Positions 17,130-26,688 of a stretch of DNA of 64,000 bases are shown in pieces. The stretch is taken from the NCBI GenBank assembly GCA_021205755.1, contig JAJPWX010000003.1:26411-90410 (forward strand), read 5' to 3'. The translations under genes and the position numbers were made by a program. Source of the DNA: Lachnospiraceae bacterium (GTDB lineage Bacteria; Bacillota; Clostridia; Lachnospirales; Lachnospiraceae). Within the stretch, counting starts at the first letter, position 1; each line of letters begins with the position of its first letter. The notes beneath the pieces were generated by a model that saw only the letters and a program-made list of their open reading frames with translations, did not search any database and was not told where the DNA came from.

Positions 17130-20100
17130 TCAAATCATCCTTCTACGCCCGTATAACAGCACCAGCCCCACGCCGCCGAAAAGAACGAAGAGTGTGCCTA
17201 TCAGTGTAAACATCCACGTCCCCGAACCACCGGATTCCGGCATCTCATAGCCGGGTGTGTTCATAACCCGAATGGTCAGGCTGTCAGTTGCTTTAACCAA
17301 ACTCATAACCGCACTGTTACCGCTGACGCTTGTAACTTTGCCATCAGCTACTATAAATGTAATCGTTCCATTCAAGGTGTTATACCCGTCCGGAGCAGTA
17401 ACTTCCTCCAGGTAATAAGTTCCGTCCGGCAAACTGATAAATGAAATAGAACCAGACGCATCCGTTGTTAGCTGATTCTCGTTTTCTACCCATGACACGC
17501 CGTCTGTTTGATTGTAGGAATAATAATATTTCTTTGTCTCATTACCAGAGACTTCTGTCTTATACAAGACAAATGCCGCGCCGGAAAGAGACGTGCTCGT
17601 ATCAGCTGAACTCACCTTCTGCAGAGTAACGATTGGAAGCCGTTTATTCGTAATCGTATAATCCTTGCCCTCCGTAGTTACTGTTTCTTTCACATATATC
17701 TTTACATTTCTTGTGTCTGTTTCTGTCTGCCGCCCAGCAACCAAAGCATACGAACCGTCTTCTTTAATTATTATCCTCAGACCAGTATTGTCTTCCGTAT
17801 TCAATTCGCCTAACTGATTGTATGAAAAAACAGTTGCTCCGCTCTTATCACTCACTGTCGTCAGACTGTAGTTCCCCGTAGTACCTGTAATCGCCAGATA
17901 AGCTCCAGATGAATCCTTCAGATAAAAGGAAGGCACATAATAAGTACCGGTACCGTCACCAAATTTCACATACTCGCCGGTCAATTCTACTGTCCAGACA
18001 GAAGTTGTACTCACATACGTATCGGAAGTTACGCCGTAAGTGTAACTGCCGCTATTAGCTACAGATTCTGTCGCTTTCTGAGAGAACTGGGCTTCTTTCG
18101 TTGAAATGCTACTGCCATCACTGTCAATCACATACCCATTGTAGGTAGCCGGATAACCAGAGGTACTCGCATTTCCGTTCTGAGCGCCATCCGTTAGAAC
18201 AATTTGAAGTCCATCCGTCAGAATTCCGCCCGTTCGCGTGTAAGTACTGCCATCATAAGTAACCGTACCATTCAGCGCATCACACCCATCGACCGCTTTC
18301 CAATACTCATACTCCTGTAACGCGCTATATGTGGATGTAGTGGTGTAATTTGAAAGATCGGTCAGCTCCAGCACTTCGTAGGTATTATCAAGATCCAGTA
18401 ATTCCCAGGTATATGTCCAATCATTACTATAACTCACCACTTGCGTATCAACCCGCACATACAAATAGCCATCACTGACATACGCATTTACATATCCATT
18501 TGAGTCACTGTCATATGAATAACCGTCACTTTGCAATATGTAGTCTGTATTATTCCAGGTATAGGTAACCGTCCCATCCCCATTATCTTTCCCTGACGTC
18601 ACAGTCGTCTTCTGAAACAGGCCCATAGTCACAGAAGAATATCCGGATGTATCCGTACCCGTTACTGTATTTCCGTCAGAATCTTTCCATACCTTCGTGA
18701 TTTTCATGGTTCCTGCTTCAGCCGTTTCATATACCCAGCGGGGTACCATATTAAGCTTAATCGACAGGTTCGAATCCCATGCACCGCGCTCCATATAATA
18801 AACCGTCAGAGTATGAGTGCCAGCGGTGGTGCCTGATAAAGCTTTCGAGGATACAGTCCCATTCACTGTTACATCACCACTCGAAAAATCAATAGTGCCG
18901 CTCATTGTGCTATGTATACCGCTCATGTTCATCACAAGCTCGCCATCTATAAAGACCCAAACATCGTCGTCACCAGTGAACTCAAACAACATATCTGTGT
19001 CATTGTATATATTCCCACCTGTCCCTACATCATTGGGCAGATAAAAATCAATCTCAATGCTCATGCCAAACCAGTAGTTCAAGGTACCGTCACTGATACT
19101 GGAATAGGAGTCCACCTCATTGTATGGGAAAAAAGCCTGACCATATCCACTCACAGTCGTAGGTGTATCTGACAAATAAAATCTCTGTGCACTCTGGTTA
19201 TAGGCAGCACCATCTTCATCGGAATTAAAATAATAGTATCCGTCGCTATCTATTTGAAATAAATAATTAGCAGTACCTAGATATTCCACACCGATTGTAC
19301 TTCCGCTGGTATCATAGAGCTTGCTGAATACTGGCGAAGTAGATGCTTCATCCATTTCCCAATTATCATATGTTTTTTCATTATTCCAGTTCCACGTCTG
19401 CAAATTTTTTACAAAGCCAAGCAGTCCATTGCTGTCAGCAGATTGATCACTGCTATTGTTTGTTCGGCTATTTTGGAAAATGAAGCTCTCATCTAGCACA
19501 GTTGAACTTCCTCTTATCAACAGGTCTGAATACAAGCTTCCGCTGTCCGCCCATGTTTCACTCGTCAACCCAGACTGTGTCAGGGAAGCGCTGTACAGGT
19601 TAAACAGTTCATTATAGTCAAACATCTGAATAGTGATGAAACTACTGGTATCTACTCCCAATGTCGAACTGGAACCAAAGTCGTAGCTTTCAGCGATCCA
19701 GTCTGCGTAAAATACATTATCGTCATCTAAATCCACCGCAGCGTCGACCGAACCGTTGCTTACATCATAATACTCACCGGTGGCAATGTTGATCCAGCCC
19801 ACCAGTTTCCATGCATAAGGAGCAGCCTCATTCGCTAAATCCACGGTAATATCGGTGGAATTTGATGTGTCATCCGCATCTACAACTGTGAACGTACTTG
19901 TCCCTGTACCACTGCTCAGATCGCTGTCACTGGGCAGATGGATTGTGACCATCCTATCTGTATCTTCATTTGCATTAGATAAATCAACAGTATAACGAAG
20001 GTCTGTTCCGCCGCTTCCCTGGCTGCCGCCTGAATAATCGCTGTCCTGCAGCACTCCATTCCCGTTGCCCAGATTCAGGACAATACCTGCAGTTGGGGTA

Positions 20101-22820
20101 GCCGCAGTGACAGTGATGGTGTAGGTTTCTTTATTTTTATTATTATTCCCCCATGTATGCGTAATCGTTACAGTACCGACCTTCACACCGGTAACGGTCA
20201 CTGACTTATTATTCGTCGAATCAAAGCTTACTTCACCGCCATCCGTACTTGTATAAGTCCAGTTATGGTTATTATTACCACTTGTGCTTGTTAGAAGAAT
20301 ACTCTTCCCTACCTGCACCGTAGTATCCCCACTAATGGAAGCCAAAGATATCCCATATTCAGAAAACCCTGTAGCTTCAAAAGTGATAGTCTGACTGCCG
20401 TTTTGGTAATCAGAAAGAACATCCATCGTTTCGGTTGTCTCTTCACCAAAATGAGTGACAGAATAGTACTCCAGACCGTCTTTTCCAAGGTAGGAGATCG
20501 TAACGGTCACTGCAGCGTCGGGTTCTATTTCCTCACCATCCACATACAGGCCAATATTAAACAGTCGAAATCCATGGTAATTGTCTTCCGGCTCAGAAGT
20601 ATCTGTTTCCTCTGTTTCTGTTACCACTACTTCTGTTTCTTCGGTTTCATTTTCTGCATCCTCTTCACCGGAAGCAGACTCTTCCACATCTTCTTCCTGA
20701 TCCCATCCGTACAGTGCCGCTGCTTCCGCATAGCTGGTCTGCCAGTTCTCGGAATCCTGCGCATATTCTGACACAATCAGTTCTACGTTATCAGGCAGTC
20801 CTGCAGCTTCTCCGTAAGTAACGGTAACGACATAGTCTTCTCCCTCATATGTCAGAGTCGTCAGTTCCTCTTCTGTTTCCTCATCTTCCTCATAAATAGC
20901 GGATGAGATTGCATAATAAAAACCATCGTTCAGAGCAAACTGCAGGATCTGATCGCCGGATTCTTCGTTGTATTCCGATGAAAAATCGGCTGCAGCAGCT
21001 TCTCCATCCTCTACGCCATATTCTGTTACCGTGCAGAAAGCCGCGCCTTCTCTATTATGGAATGTAAAGGTTACACTACCCTGTGCGGTAAGTTCAATTT
21101 TCTCTCCATCCGCGTACAGTTCAAAGGAAAATAGCCGAAATTCTAAACCAGTACTTGCATCTGCAACAGCTGCTTCCGCTTCTGCTTCTGTTACATCTGC
21201 ATCCGTTGTTTCCGAAGCAGATTTCATTTCTTCCGTATCAGTTGTTTCCGCTATGGCCTCTATTTCTCCCTCATCTGCTACTTCCGCGACAGCCTCCGTT
21301 TCTCCCGCATCTGCGTATTCCGCGACAACCTGCGTTTCTTCTGCATCCGCCACTTCGCCTGTAACGCTCCAACCATACAAAACCACTGCTTCGGCATACG
21401 CTGCCTGATATAGTTCGGAATCTGAATCGTATTCTTCCACCACCAGCACGGCGTCTTCAGGAATCTCTGCATCTTCGTCATATGTGACAACCACCGTATA
21501 TTCTTCGCACTCACTCATCAGAGAGATTTCGGAGCCCTCGGATTCTGGTTCCATCTCAGATTCCGATTCCGTCTCAGATTCCCCATCGAAATCAGTTTCT
21601 TCCTCAGATTCCACTTCTGTCAGGCCTTCTTCGGACTCCGTCTCCGCCTGATTTTCTTCCGATTCTCCCTCAGCAAGATTCTTCTCGGTCTCGACTTCTG
21701 TCAGACCTTCCGCAGCCGCAGTTATTTCGCTTTCTTCTGCTTCGGTCTCTGCCTCTTCCGTTTCCGACTCTTCCTCGGATTTCTGCGCTGCAGATACGGT
21801 TCCATAACCAACGATTTTCTGATCACTCACACTGTATTCCGTACTGCAGACTGCGTCCGTATCGCCCTCGTTCGCCGCATAGTCGCCCTCGATGACGGTC
21901 AGCCGAGCGTTGCTTTCATTGACAGTTACTACGATACCGACCCGGTCGATTTTGCCGTCATTGTCGGCATCAAAAAAGACAAGGTCGCCAGATTGGACTT
22001 CGTAATCCGATGCGTCCTCGTAAAGTCCCATGTTATTCAGGGTGACAGACCAGGCATAAGCGCCGGTCGCCTCTGGAAATTCTGTTTGCGGTACGCCGGC
22101 ATAAGACAGGCAGAAAGAGACGAACATGGCATCCCAATCTCCGTATTCATTTCCCGCCCACGCGCCGTAACGGGTGTAGCCCTGTGTCGTCTCGCCGTCA
22201 TCGGCCAGTTTAAAGTTAGCCGTGCTCTCTGCATAACCGACCTGGCTCTTCGCCACAGCCACCAGGTTCTCCGCCCATGTTCCGCTTAAGGTCGAGGGAA
22301 GGGTTGCTTCCCAGACAGAAGCGGTCTCCAGATCCGCCGTCTCGTCGATCATGCACGCGATCGTATGAGTGTGTTCTTCAAGACCGCACACGAGCTGCTT
22401 TTCATAGCAGGCATCGGTATGGGTGTGACCAGTTTCGGGCTCACACTCTTCTAGCTCGCAGATCAGCACCTGCTCCGTCTGATAGCATGCTTCCGTATGG
22501 GTATGATCCTCGCCCTCCTCCAGGCCGCAGATCAGCGTTGTCACCGTCTCGTAGCATTCTTCCGTGTGCGTATGGCCGGGCGTCCCCTCCGATTCTTCGA
22601 GGCCGCAGACCAGCACCAGCTCATAGCAGCTGTCGTCATGCACATGCTCGGTTTTGCCGCAATAAACTTCGTTGGTCAGTGCCGCACCGGTCAGCCGGAG
22701 CTGCCAGTACACGCCCGTACCCACCAGGAGGGCAAGCAACAGCAGCACGCAGACCAGCCATCTGCGCATGCGCCGTTCCCTCTTAAATTTATCAAGATAG
22801 GTATTTATCAGGTTCTGCAA
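17130..22820 (-). CDS. Giant CHAP-like/fibro-slime surface adhesin A (intact)
   Basis: An 1896-aa secreted, wall-anchored adhesin, paralog of adhesin B and probably a pilus tip or major surface protein. Order: hydrophobic export segment (22-45); five HTHT/Cys repeats (54-156); CHAP-like domain (185-345) with Asp230 and Arg293 where Cys and His are expected; Glu/Ser/Thr-rich stalk; repeated beta modules (VSEYAQDSE, AEAAALYGW); an Ig-like domain (about 826-910, VQVGKSILLTSTSG, VTVTGVKVGTVTITHTWG); a module with GWINIATGEYYDVSNG; a fibro-slime domain (about 1250-1345, FTGDDDVWVFIDGEL); a SpaA isopeptide-type domain (from about 1727, E-box YYLEEVTAPDGYN); and the anchor MPESGG with hydrophobic helix and GRRR tail. 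The start is TTG at 22820, preceded by AAAGGGAG; the nearby ATG is out of frame and soon hits a stop. It follows the signal peptidase gene by 75 bp. Confidence 0.88.
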   Translation of the reverse strand: MQNLINTYLDKFKRERRMRRWLVCVLLLLALLVGTGVYWQLRLTGAALTNEVYCGKTEHVHDDSCYELVLVCGLEESEGTPGHTHTEECYETVTTLICGLEEGEDHTHTEACYQTEQVLICELEECEPETGHTHTDACYEKQLVCGLEEHTHTIACMIDETADLETASVWEATLPSTLSGTWAENLVAVAKSQVGYAESTANFKLADDGETTQGYTRYGAWAGNEYGDWDAMFVSFCLSYAGVPQTEFPEATGAYAWSVTLNNMGLYEDASDYEVQSGDLVFFDADNDGKIDRVGIVVTVNESNARLTVIEGDYAANEGDTDAVCSTEYSVSDQKIVGYGTVSAAQKSEEESETEEAETEAEESEITAAAEGLTEVETEKNLAEGESEENQAETESEEGLTEVESEEETDFDGESETESESEMEPESEGSEISLMSECEEYTVVVTYDEDAEIPEDAVLVVEEYDSDSELYQAAYAEAVVLYGWSVTGEVADAEETQVVAEYADAGETEAVAEVADEGEIEAIAETTDTEEMKSASETTDADVTEAEAEAAVADASTGLEFRLFSFELYADGEKIELTAQGSVTFTFHNREGAAFCTVTEYGVEDGEAAAADFSSEYNEESGDQILQFALNDGFYYAISSAIYEEDEETEEELTTLTYEGEDYVVTVTYGEAAGLPDNVELIVSEYAQDSENWQTSYAEAAALYGWDQEEDVEESASGEEDAENETEETEVVVTETEETDTSEPEDNYHGFRLFNIGLYVDGEEIEPDAAVTVTISYLGKDGLEYYSVTHFGEETTETMDVLSDYQNGSQTITFEATGFSEYGISLASISGDTTVQVGKSILLTSTSGNNNHNWTYTSTDGGEVSFDSTNNKSVTVTGVKVGTVTITHTWGNNNKNKETYTITVTAATPTAGIVLNLGNGNGVLQDSDYSGGSQGSGGTDLRYTVDLSNANEDTDRMVTIHLPSDSDLSSGTGTSTFTVVDADDTSNSTDITVDLANEAAPYAWKLVGWINIATGEYYDVSNGSVDAAVDLDDDNVFYADWIAESYDFGSSSTLGVDTSSFITIQMFDYNELFNLYSASLTQSGLTSETWADSGSLYSDLLIRGSSTVLDESFIFQNSRTNNSSDQSADSNGLLGFVKNLQTWNWNNEKTYDNWEMDEASTSPVFSKLYDTSGSTIGVEYLGTANYLFQIDSDGYYYFNSDEDGAAYNQSAQRFYLSDTPTTVSGYGQAFFPYNEVDSYSSISDGTLNYWFGMSIEIDFYLPNDVGTGGNIYNDTDMLFEFTGDDDVWVFIDGELVMNMSGIHSTMSGTIDFSSGDVTVNGTVSSKALSGTTAGTHTLTVYYMERGAWDSNLSIKLNMVPRWVYETAEAGTMKITKVWKDSDGNTVTGTDTSGYSSVTMGLFQKTTVTSGKDNGDGTVTYTWNNTDYILQSDGYSYDSDSNGYVNAYVSDGYLYVRVDTQVVSYSNDWTYTWELLDLDNTYEVLELTDLSNYTTTSTYSALQEYEYWKAVDGCDALNGTVTYDGSTYTRTGGILTDGLQIVLTDGAQNGNASTSGYPATYNGYVIDSDGSSISTKEAQFSQKATESVANSGSYTYGVTSDTYVSTTSVWTVELTGEYVKFGDGTGTYYVPSFYLKDSSGAYLAITGTTGNYSLTTVSDKSGATVFSYNQLGELNTEDNTGLRIIIKEDGSYALVAGRQTETDTRNVKIYVKETVTTEGKDYTITNKRLPIVTLQKVSSADTSTSLSGAAFVLYKTEVSGNETKKYYYSYNQTDGVSWVENENQLTTDASGSISFISLPDGTYYLEEVTAPDGYNTLNGTITFIVADGKVTSVSGNSAVMSLVKATDSLTIRVMNTPGYEMPESGGSGTWMFTLIGTLFVLFGGVGLVLLYGRRRMI
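22350..22661 (-). repeat. HTHT/Cys repeat array of adhesin A (5 units)
   Basis: Five units with the same H-x-H-T-x-x-C-Y core as adhesin B. The first two and last two units match those in B closely, so the copy-number difference comes from the middle of the array. Confidence 0.75.
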
Positions 22821-22895
22821 ACTGCCATCTCCCTTTCGCCCGGCAAAGCCTGCCAGGCTCCTTTCCTGACCTTTGACCTTGTTCCACCACGTTTA

Positions 22896-23492
22896 TCAGC
22901 TTATCAGCGAAATCTGATTCAGCGGCCATACTCTCAATATGACCTTCCCGACAATCTGATCGACCTCAATACAGCCAATCGCGCTGCTTCGGGAATCGAT
23001 CGAGGTCGTCCGGTTATCTCCCATAACAAAATAGCGGTTTTCCGGCACCTGGTAGGGATAGGTAATATCCGTCTCTCCCAGGGATTTTGCCGTCACATAC
23101 GGTTCGTCAATCAATTCGCCGTTGACCGTCACATTGCCATCCTCATCAATATCAATATAATCTCCGGGGCCGCCAATGACGCGTTTCAAAAGCAGCTTGT
23201 TCTGATAGTAAAACCCGATCAGATCCCCCGTTTCAAACTTTTTGGTTTTTACCAGAAGAATGATGTCGCCATCCGACAGGGTCGGCTCCATGCTAGAACC
23301 GGATACCTGCAACATTGGAAGAAAAAGGGTTGCCAACAGGACAGACAACGCCGCCACAATGATAAGCGCGTATATGGTCGTCCGCAGGGTCTGCCGATAC
23401 TGCTTCTGATACTTCAGCCGCTCCCGCTCCTCCACAATCGCTTCCTCGCTGGGGATTTTCGCTGTATGCAGGTCATACCGATGCTCCGTCAA
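22896..23492 (-). CDS. lepB: Type I signal peptidase
   Basis: A 198-aa membrane protease that removes signal peptides. One N-terminal TM helix (about 38-58, TIYALIIVAALSVLLATLFL) precedes box B SGSSMEPTL (catalytic Ser67), box D LLKRVIGGPGD (general base Lys103) and box E MGDNRTTSIDSR. The start is TTG 23492 with AGGAGG 9 nt upstream. It sits inside the pilus operon between the class C sortase and adhesin A; dedicated signal peptidases in pilus loci are usually needed for pilin processing or assembly. The cytoplasmic N-terminus of about 35 residues is longer than minimal clostridial Sip proteins. Confidence 0.92.
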   Translation of the reverse strand: MTEHRYDLHTAKIPSEEAIVEERERLKYQKQYRQTLRTTIYALIIVAALSVLLATLFLPMLQVSGSSMEPTLSDGDIILLVKTKKFETGDLIGFYYQNKLLLKRVIGGPGDYIDIDEDGNVTVNGELIDEPYVTAKSLGETDITYPYQVPENRYFVMGDNRTTSIDSRSSAIGCIEVDQIVGKVILRVWPLNQISLIS

Positions 23493-23631
23493 ATATTGTC
23501 CCCTCCTGTTTCATCCTTGTTTCAAAATTACCATCTAAGCTTTCATGCCCGTTTCACGCACATCACCAAGTCCAAAAGTAATTACTTTGCATTCCCGCAG
23601 TCACTGCCCGCCAAAACAGGAACAGGCCAGT

Positions 23632-24537
23632 CTAACTGGCCGTTCCGGTCTCTTGCTTTTCCTGCTTTTCTTTCTTCCTCTTATTTCTGACCCTGTGAGA
23701 ATCCCAGAACACCCAGACCATCAAAAGTCCCATCATCGGAACCGCCAGAATCGGGGTGGCCAGAAGCGGCGACAATTTTTTCGCCTCCGCTGTCACATTG
23801 ATCAGCCGCGTATCCGCATTTTCCACCCGCACGCCTCTCACCAGAAGCCGTTCGCTGTTGACCCCGTAGGGGGTACAGGTCAGCAGCGTGCAGTAATCTT
23901 TTCCTTCCTCTATATACAGGTATTCAATCTCACTCGGATCGACAATGGATATCTGGTCGACCTCATAGGTCATCACCCGATCCAGCACCGTAATCGTAAA
24001 CGTATCTCCGATCTCCATCTGATCCAGATGGGTAAACAGCAGAGCGCTCGGCAATCCGCGGTGCGCGGAAATCACGCAATGGGTACTCTCCCCGCCCACC
24101 GGGAGGCTGCTCCCCTCCAGATGTCCCGAGGCGGTCTGCAGCACATTCACATCCGTGCCGTGATAAATCGGGAGCTGCACGTCAATCTTCTCAATGGTAA
24201 CATACCCCATCACGCCGGTACCGCTGACATCCAGCAGATCCCAATAATCCTCATCCACCAGCTCCGGAGACGGAATCGTCCGCGCCGACCCGATTTCCGC
24301 CAGCTGCTCGTTATACGCTTCCGCCGCCTCAAAGTAAGCAGTGTAATCAGTCTCCGATAAATCCGCCACGGCCTCATCATAAGTCGCCACAGCACGGGTC
24401 GTCACCTGATCATTCCACCAGTTGCTCACAGAGGGATAGGCCACAATGACAATTCCAGCCAGAAGCACACACACCAGAAGAATCGTTATCATCCGATCCT
24501 TTCTTGCACCCCGCTTCATTTTCCCGCGCTGTTTCAT
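23632..24537 (-). CDS. Class C (pilin-polymerising) sortase
   Basis: A 301-aa sortase with the class C topology: an N-terminal TM helix (about 16-34), extracytoplasmic barrel, and a C-terminal TM helix (about 255-275) with a KRKKEKQEKQ tail. The catalytic residues are His159 (VISAHRGLPSALLF), Cys221 (TLLTCTPYGVNSERLLVRG) and Arg230. The N-terminal region lacks an obvious DPF/DPW lid motif. It lies directly downstream of the major pilin gene and should crosslink that pilin. The start ATG 24537 is preceded closely by AAGGAAGGA; an ATG at 24519 is an alternative. Confidence 0.93.
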   Translation of the reverse strand: MKQRGKMKRGARKDRMITILLVCVLLAGIVIVAYPSVSNWWNDQVTTRAVATYDEAVADLSETDYTAYFEAAEAYNEQLAEIGSARTIPSPELVDEDYWDLLDVSGTGVMGYVTIEKIDVQLPIYHGTDVNVLQTASGHLEGSSLPVGGESTHCVISAHRGLPSALLFTHLDQMEIGDTFTITVLDRVMTYEVDQISIVDPSEIEYLYIEEGKDYCTLLTCTPYGVNSERLLVRGVRVENADTRLINVTAEAKKLSPLLATPILAVPMMGLLMVWVFWDSHRVRNKRKKEKQEKQETGTAS

Positions 24538-24609
24538 TCCTTCCTTAGCCGCTCCTCTGTATCACTGCTCACATGTTACAGGTCACATTTCTCATACGCC
24601 GAACCCGTT

Positions 24610-26283
24610 TTACTCCTCCTCACGCCTTCTCATACGACTTCTGGTAATCAGCAGCACCACCGCCAGAAGAATCAGTGTCGGACCAACAACATAGAAGATC
24701 GTCGTGCCGATGCCGCCGGTGGAAGGCATGGTAGAGCCGGAGTTGTTTTCTACAGTTACGGAAACCGCTCCAGTTGATGTGTTTCCATTAGCAGGCGTTC
24801 CTCCATCAACCGTTACCGTCAGTGTATTAATTTCATCATAATCACCGTCAGAATCTGTATCCGTATATGTAGCAGAAATAACGATAGTAATCGAGCTAGA
24901 CAGCTTATTATAACCATCTGGAGCCTTTGTCTCTTCCAAGTAATATGTTCCTGCGCCAAGGCCAATGATCTTAAAGATACCGTATGAATCCGATTTCAAA
25001 GTAGATGCCTGGTCACTGTCAGTCGTCCATCCGGTAATTTTACCAGTGTTTTCATCAACCTGGGCATAATACGTGATGCTATTTCCGTCAGTGTAATAAA
25101 GCTTAAATTCCGCATTTTCCAATACTTTAGTATTGTCGTTTCCATCTACCTTGGTCACATCCAATTCAAATGTAAACGTAACAACCTGATCCGTAGTTGT
25201 TGTGCCTGTTTCACTTCCATTTGGATTATTGGAATACGTCACGTTAACCTCGTTGGGGTTACCAGTACTACCACTAACAGCGTTCCCATTCAACTTGGCC
25301 TTATAGGTCACAACAATTACACTATCTTTTGTCACGGAGATTTTCGAAGTTGAAGCACTATCTGAATACAAAGAGTTCACATCACCAATCCCAACCGTCA
25401 GAACCGTGCCACCCTCATACGTACTGTTCGTGCCAGAATAATTAGCCGCAGTAACCGTATAGCTGCCATTTGAGCTATCTACTACCACCCCATTAGTTCC
25501 ATTCTCAGCATCAGAAGCACTTGGGTAAACAGTAACTGTCACATCTGATGTCTGTATTGAAGAACCAGAAGTAACCAGTGTCAAGCCTTTTGACAAAGTA
25601 TCGTTAAACACAAGCTGATAAGTAGAATAATCAGCAAGTGTACTTGGAAGTGTGGCAGTCAATGTATATGTCACTTCTTCATCGATACTAGCGCTTGTAT
25701 TACTAACTTTCTTATCAACAGTGGGTATACCAGACTTTGGGGTCACCGTAATACTTTTCACAACTTCAAGTATGTAGTTGGAATAAACAGTGCCTTCTCC
25801 ACTGGAAGGAATAGCAGTATTTTTAATCAAATAATAACCCGCTCCAACAACATCAGCAGTATAGTTTTTAGCAGTATCACTATATGTGAAAGTTTTCGCT
25901 GGAGTTAGAGTATAGCTTTCAGCAATGTACTCAGCAAATGCAGTAACATCAATTCCTCCATTACTCGCTCCATCAACTAATGCTTCGGCGAGACCGGCGG
26001 CACTATATGCATAAGTAGTCCCATCCAATATGGATGAATAATTTAAAAGCACACTAGCTTGATCCGTTGGGCTGAGTGCACTGCCAAACTCAATGTTAGA
26101 CAATGTGCTACCAGACAGATCTCCTTTAAAAATCTGATACGCAATATACGTATATCCATCTGTTTCATTTTCAATAGTAATGGTGTATGTGTTCGTATCC
26201 GCCGCCATCACCGTCATACTCATCGCCAGCGCCATGACCAGCACCAGCATCAATCCCGCAATTTTTCTAAATCTTCTCATCAT
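24610..26283 (-). CDS. Major pilin backbone, SpaA/isopeptide type
   Basis: A 557-aa secreted pilin. Signal peptide MMRRFRKIAGLMLVLVMALA to VMAADTN; N-terminal domain with pilin-like 'TYIAYQIFKGDLSG'; middle domain opening with GIPTVDKKVSN and containing VTYTLTATLPSTLADYSTY (fimbrial isopeptide fold, Lys and Asp/Glu pairs); C-terminal SpaA domain with LDVTKVDGNDNTKVLENAEF and the E-box YYLEETKAPDGYN; sorting signal MPSTGGIGTT, hydrophobic helix and RSRMRRREEE tail. ATG 26283 is preceded by AAAGGAG. It is the first gene after the LytTR-type promoter and is followed by the class C sortase. The Lys used for polymerisation is not certain; VDKK is a candidate. Confidence 0.92.
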   Translation of the reverse strand: MMRRFRKIAGLMLVLVMALAMSMTVMAADTNTYTITIENETDGYTYIAYQIFKGDLSGSTLSNIEFGSALSPTDQASVLLNYSSILDGTTYAYSAAGLAEALVDGASNGGIDVTAFAEYIAESYTLTPAKTFTYSDTAKNYTADVVGAGYYLIKNTAIPSSGEGTVYSNYILEVVKSITVTPKSGIPTVDKKVSNTSASIDEEVTYTLTATLPSTLADYSTYQLVFNDTLSKGLTLVTSGSSIQTSDVTVTVYPSASDAENGTNGVVVDSSNGSYTVTAANYSGTNSTYEGGTVLTVGIGDVNSLYSDSASTSKISVTKDSVIVVTYKAKLNGNAVSGSTGNPNEVNVTYSNNPNGSETGTTTTDQVVTFTFELDVTKVDGNDNTKVLENAEFKLYYTDGNSITYYAQVDENTGKITGWTTDSDQASTLKSDSYGIFKIIGLGAGTYYLEETKAPDGYNKLSSSITIVISATYTDTDSDGDYDEINTLTVTVDGGTPANGNTSTGAVSVTVENNSGSTMPSTGGIGTTIFYVVGPTLILLAVVLLITRSRMRRREEE

Positions 26284-26314
26284 GCTCTTCTCCTTTAGCG
26301 TTATTTGATTTGTT

Positions 26315-26371
26315 GTAGCAGTTCCGAACAGCATCAAAATGAAAAGACCGCCTGCTGTTCTGAATAGTTAC
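26315..26371. repeat. 57-bp inverted-terminal-repeat element (family A)
   Basis: Left end GTAGCAGTTCCGAACAG and right end CTGTTCTGAATAGTTAC form an imperfect 17-bp terminal inverted repeat. The left interior (CATCAAAATGAAAAGAC) matches the longer copy at 34925-35100. It lies in the pilus leader just upstream of the major pilin ribosome binding site, so the folded RNA could affect translation. Confidence 0.6.
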
Positions 26372-26626
26372 GTTTTTTATTTCCTTTATAAAAACAGGGT
26401 GTCCCAAGATATCACTCCGGAATAACTTTTCCTCTCCTTCGAGAAAGTCCTCCCTCTGCATCTGATCCACCCATGTCTGTTTCTTATGTATATCATTGCC
26501 CGTTCCTCCTCCTCGCGCCGGATGCGCTCTCCGGCTTTTGCGAAAAGTGTGGCAGGTAAAACCGGTTTGCTTCATCAAACCTTTTGATCACCCACGCTCA
26601 TTTTCCTTCCAATTTTAACTGCCCCC

Positions 26627-26685
26627 ATTATATCACAGAATCCGCAAAGCGCTTAACCATTGGTCCCCAGGCTCCGACCATTCGT
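26627..26685 (-). promoter_or_regulatory. Pilus operon promoter with adjacent LytTR-type direct repeats
   Basis: On the minus strand TATAAT (26627-26632) has only a poor -35 (TAAGCG, 26650-26655; 17-bp spacer). Directly upstream are two 9-bp direct repeats, plus-strand ACCATTGGT (26656-26664) and ACCATTCGT (26677-26685), 21 bp apart, the layout typical of LytTR regulator sites. The weak -35 abutting the repeats suggests activator-dependent transcription. The leader down to the pilin start is about 340 nt and contains hairpins (GCCGGA-N7-TCCGGC near 26520) and the repeat at 26315-26371, but no ORF I would support. Confidence 0.65.
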
Positions 26686-26688
26686 GCC

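Noticed and set aside
26284..26620. c-di-GMP-type riboswitch or small ORF (26267-26578) in the pilus leader
   Set aside because: GCAAACC and GCAAAAGCCGG occur, but not in the spacing of the GEMM consensus. The ORF runs through the repeat element and overlaps the pilin start without a convincing ribosome site.
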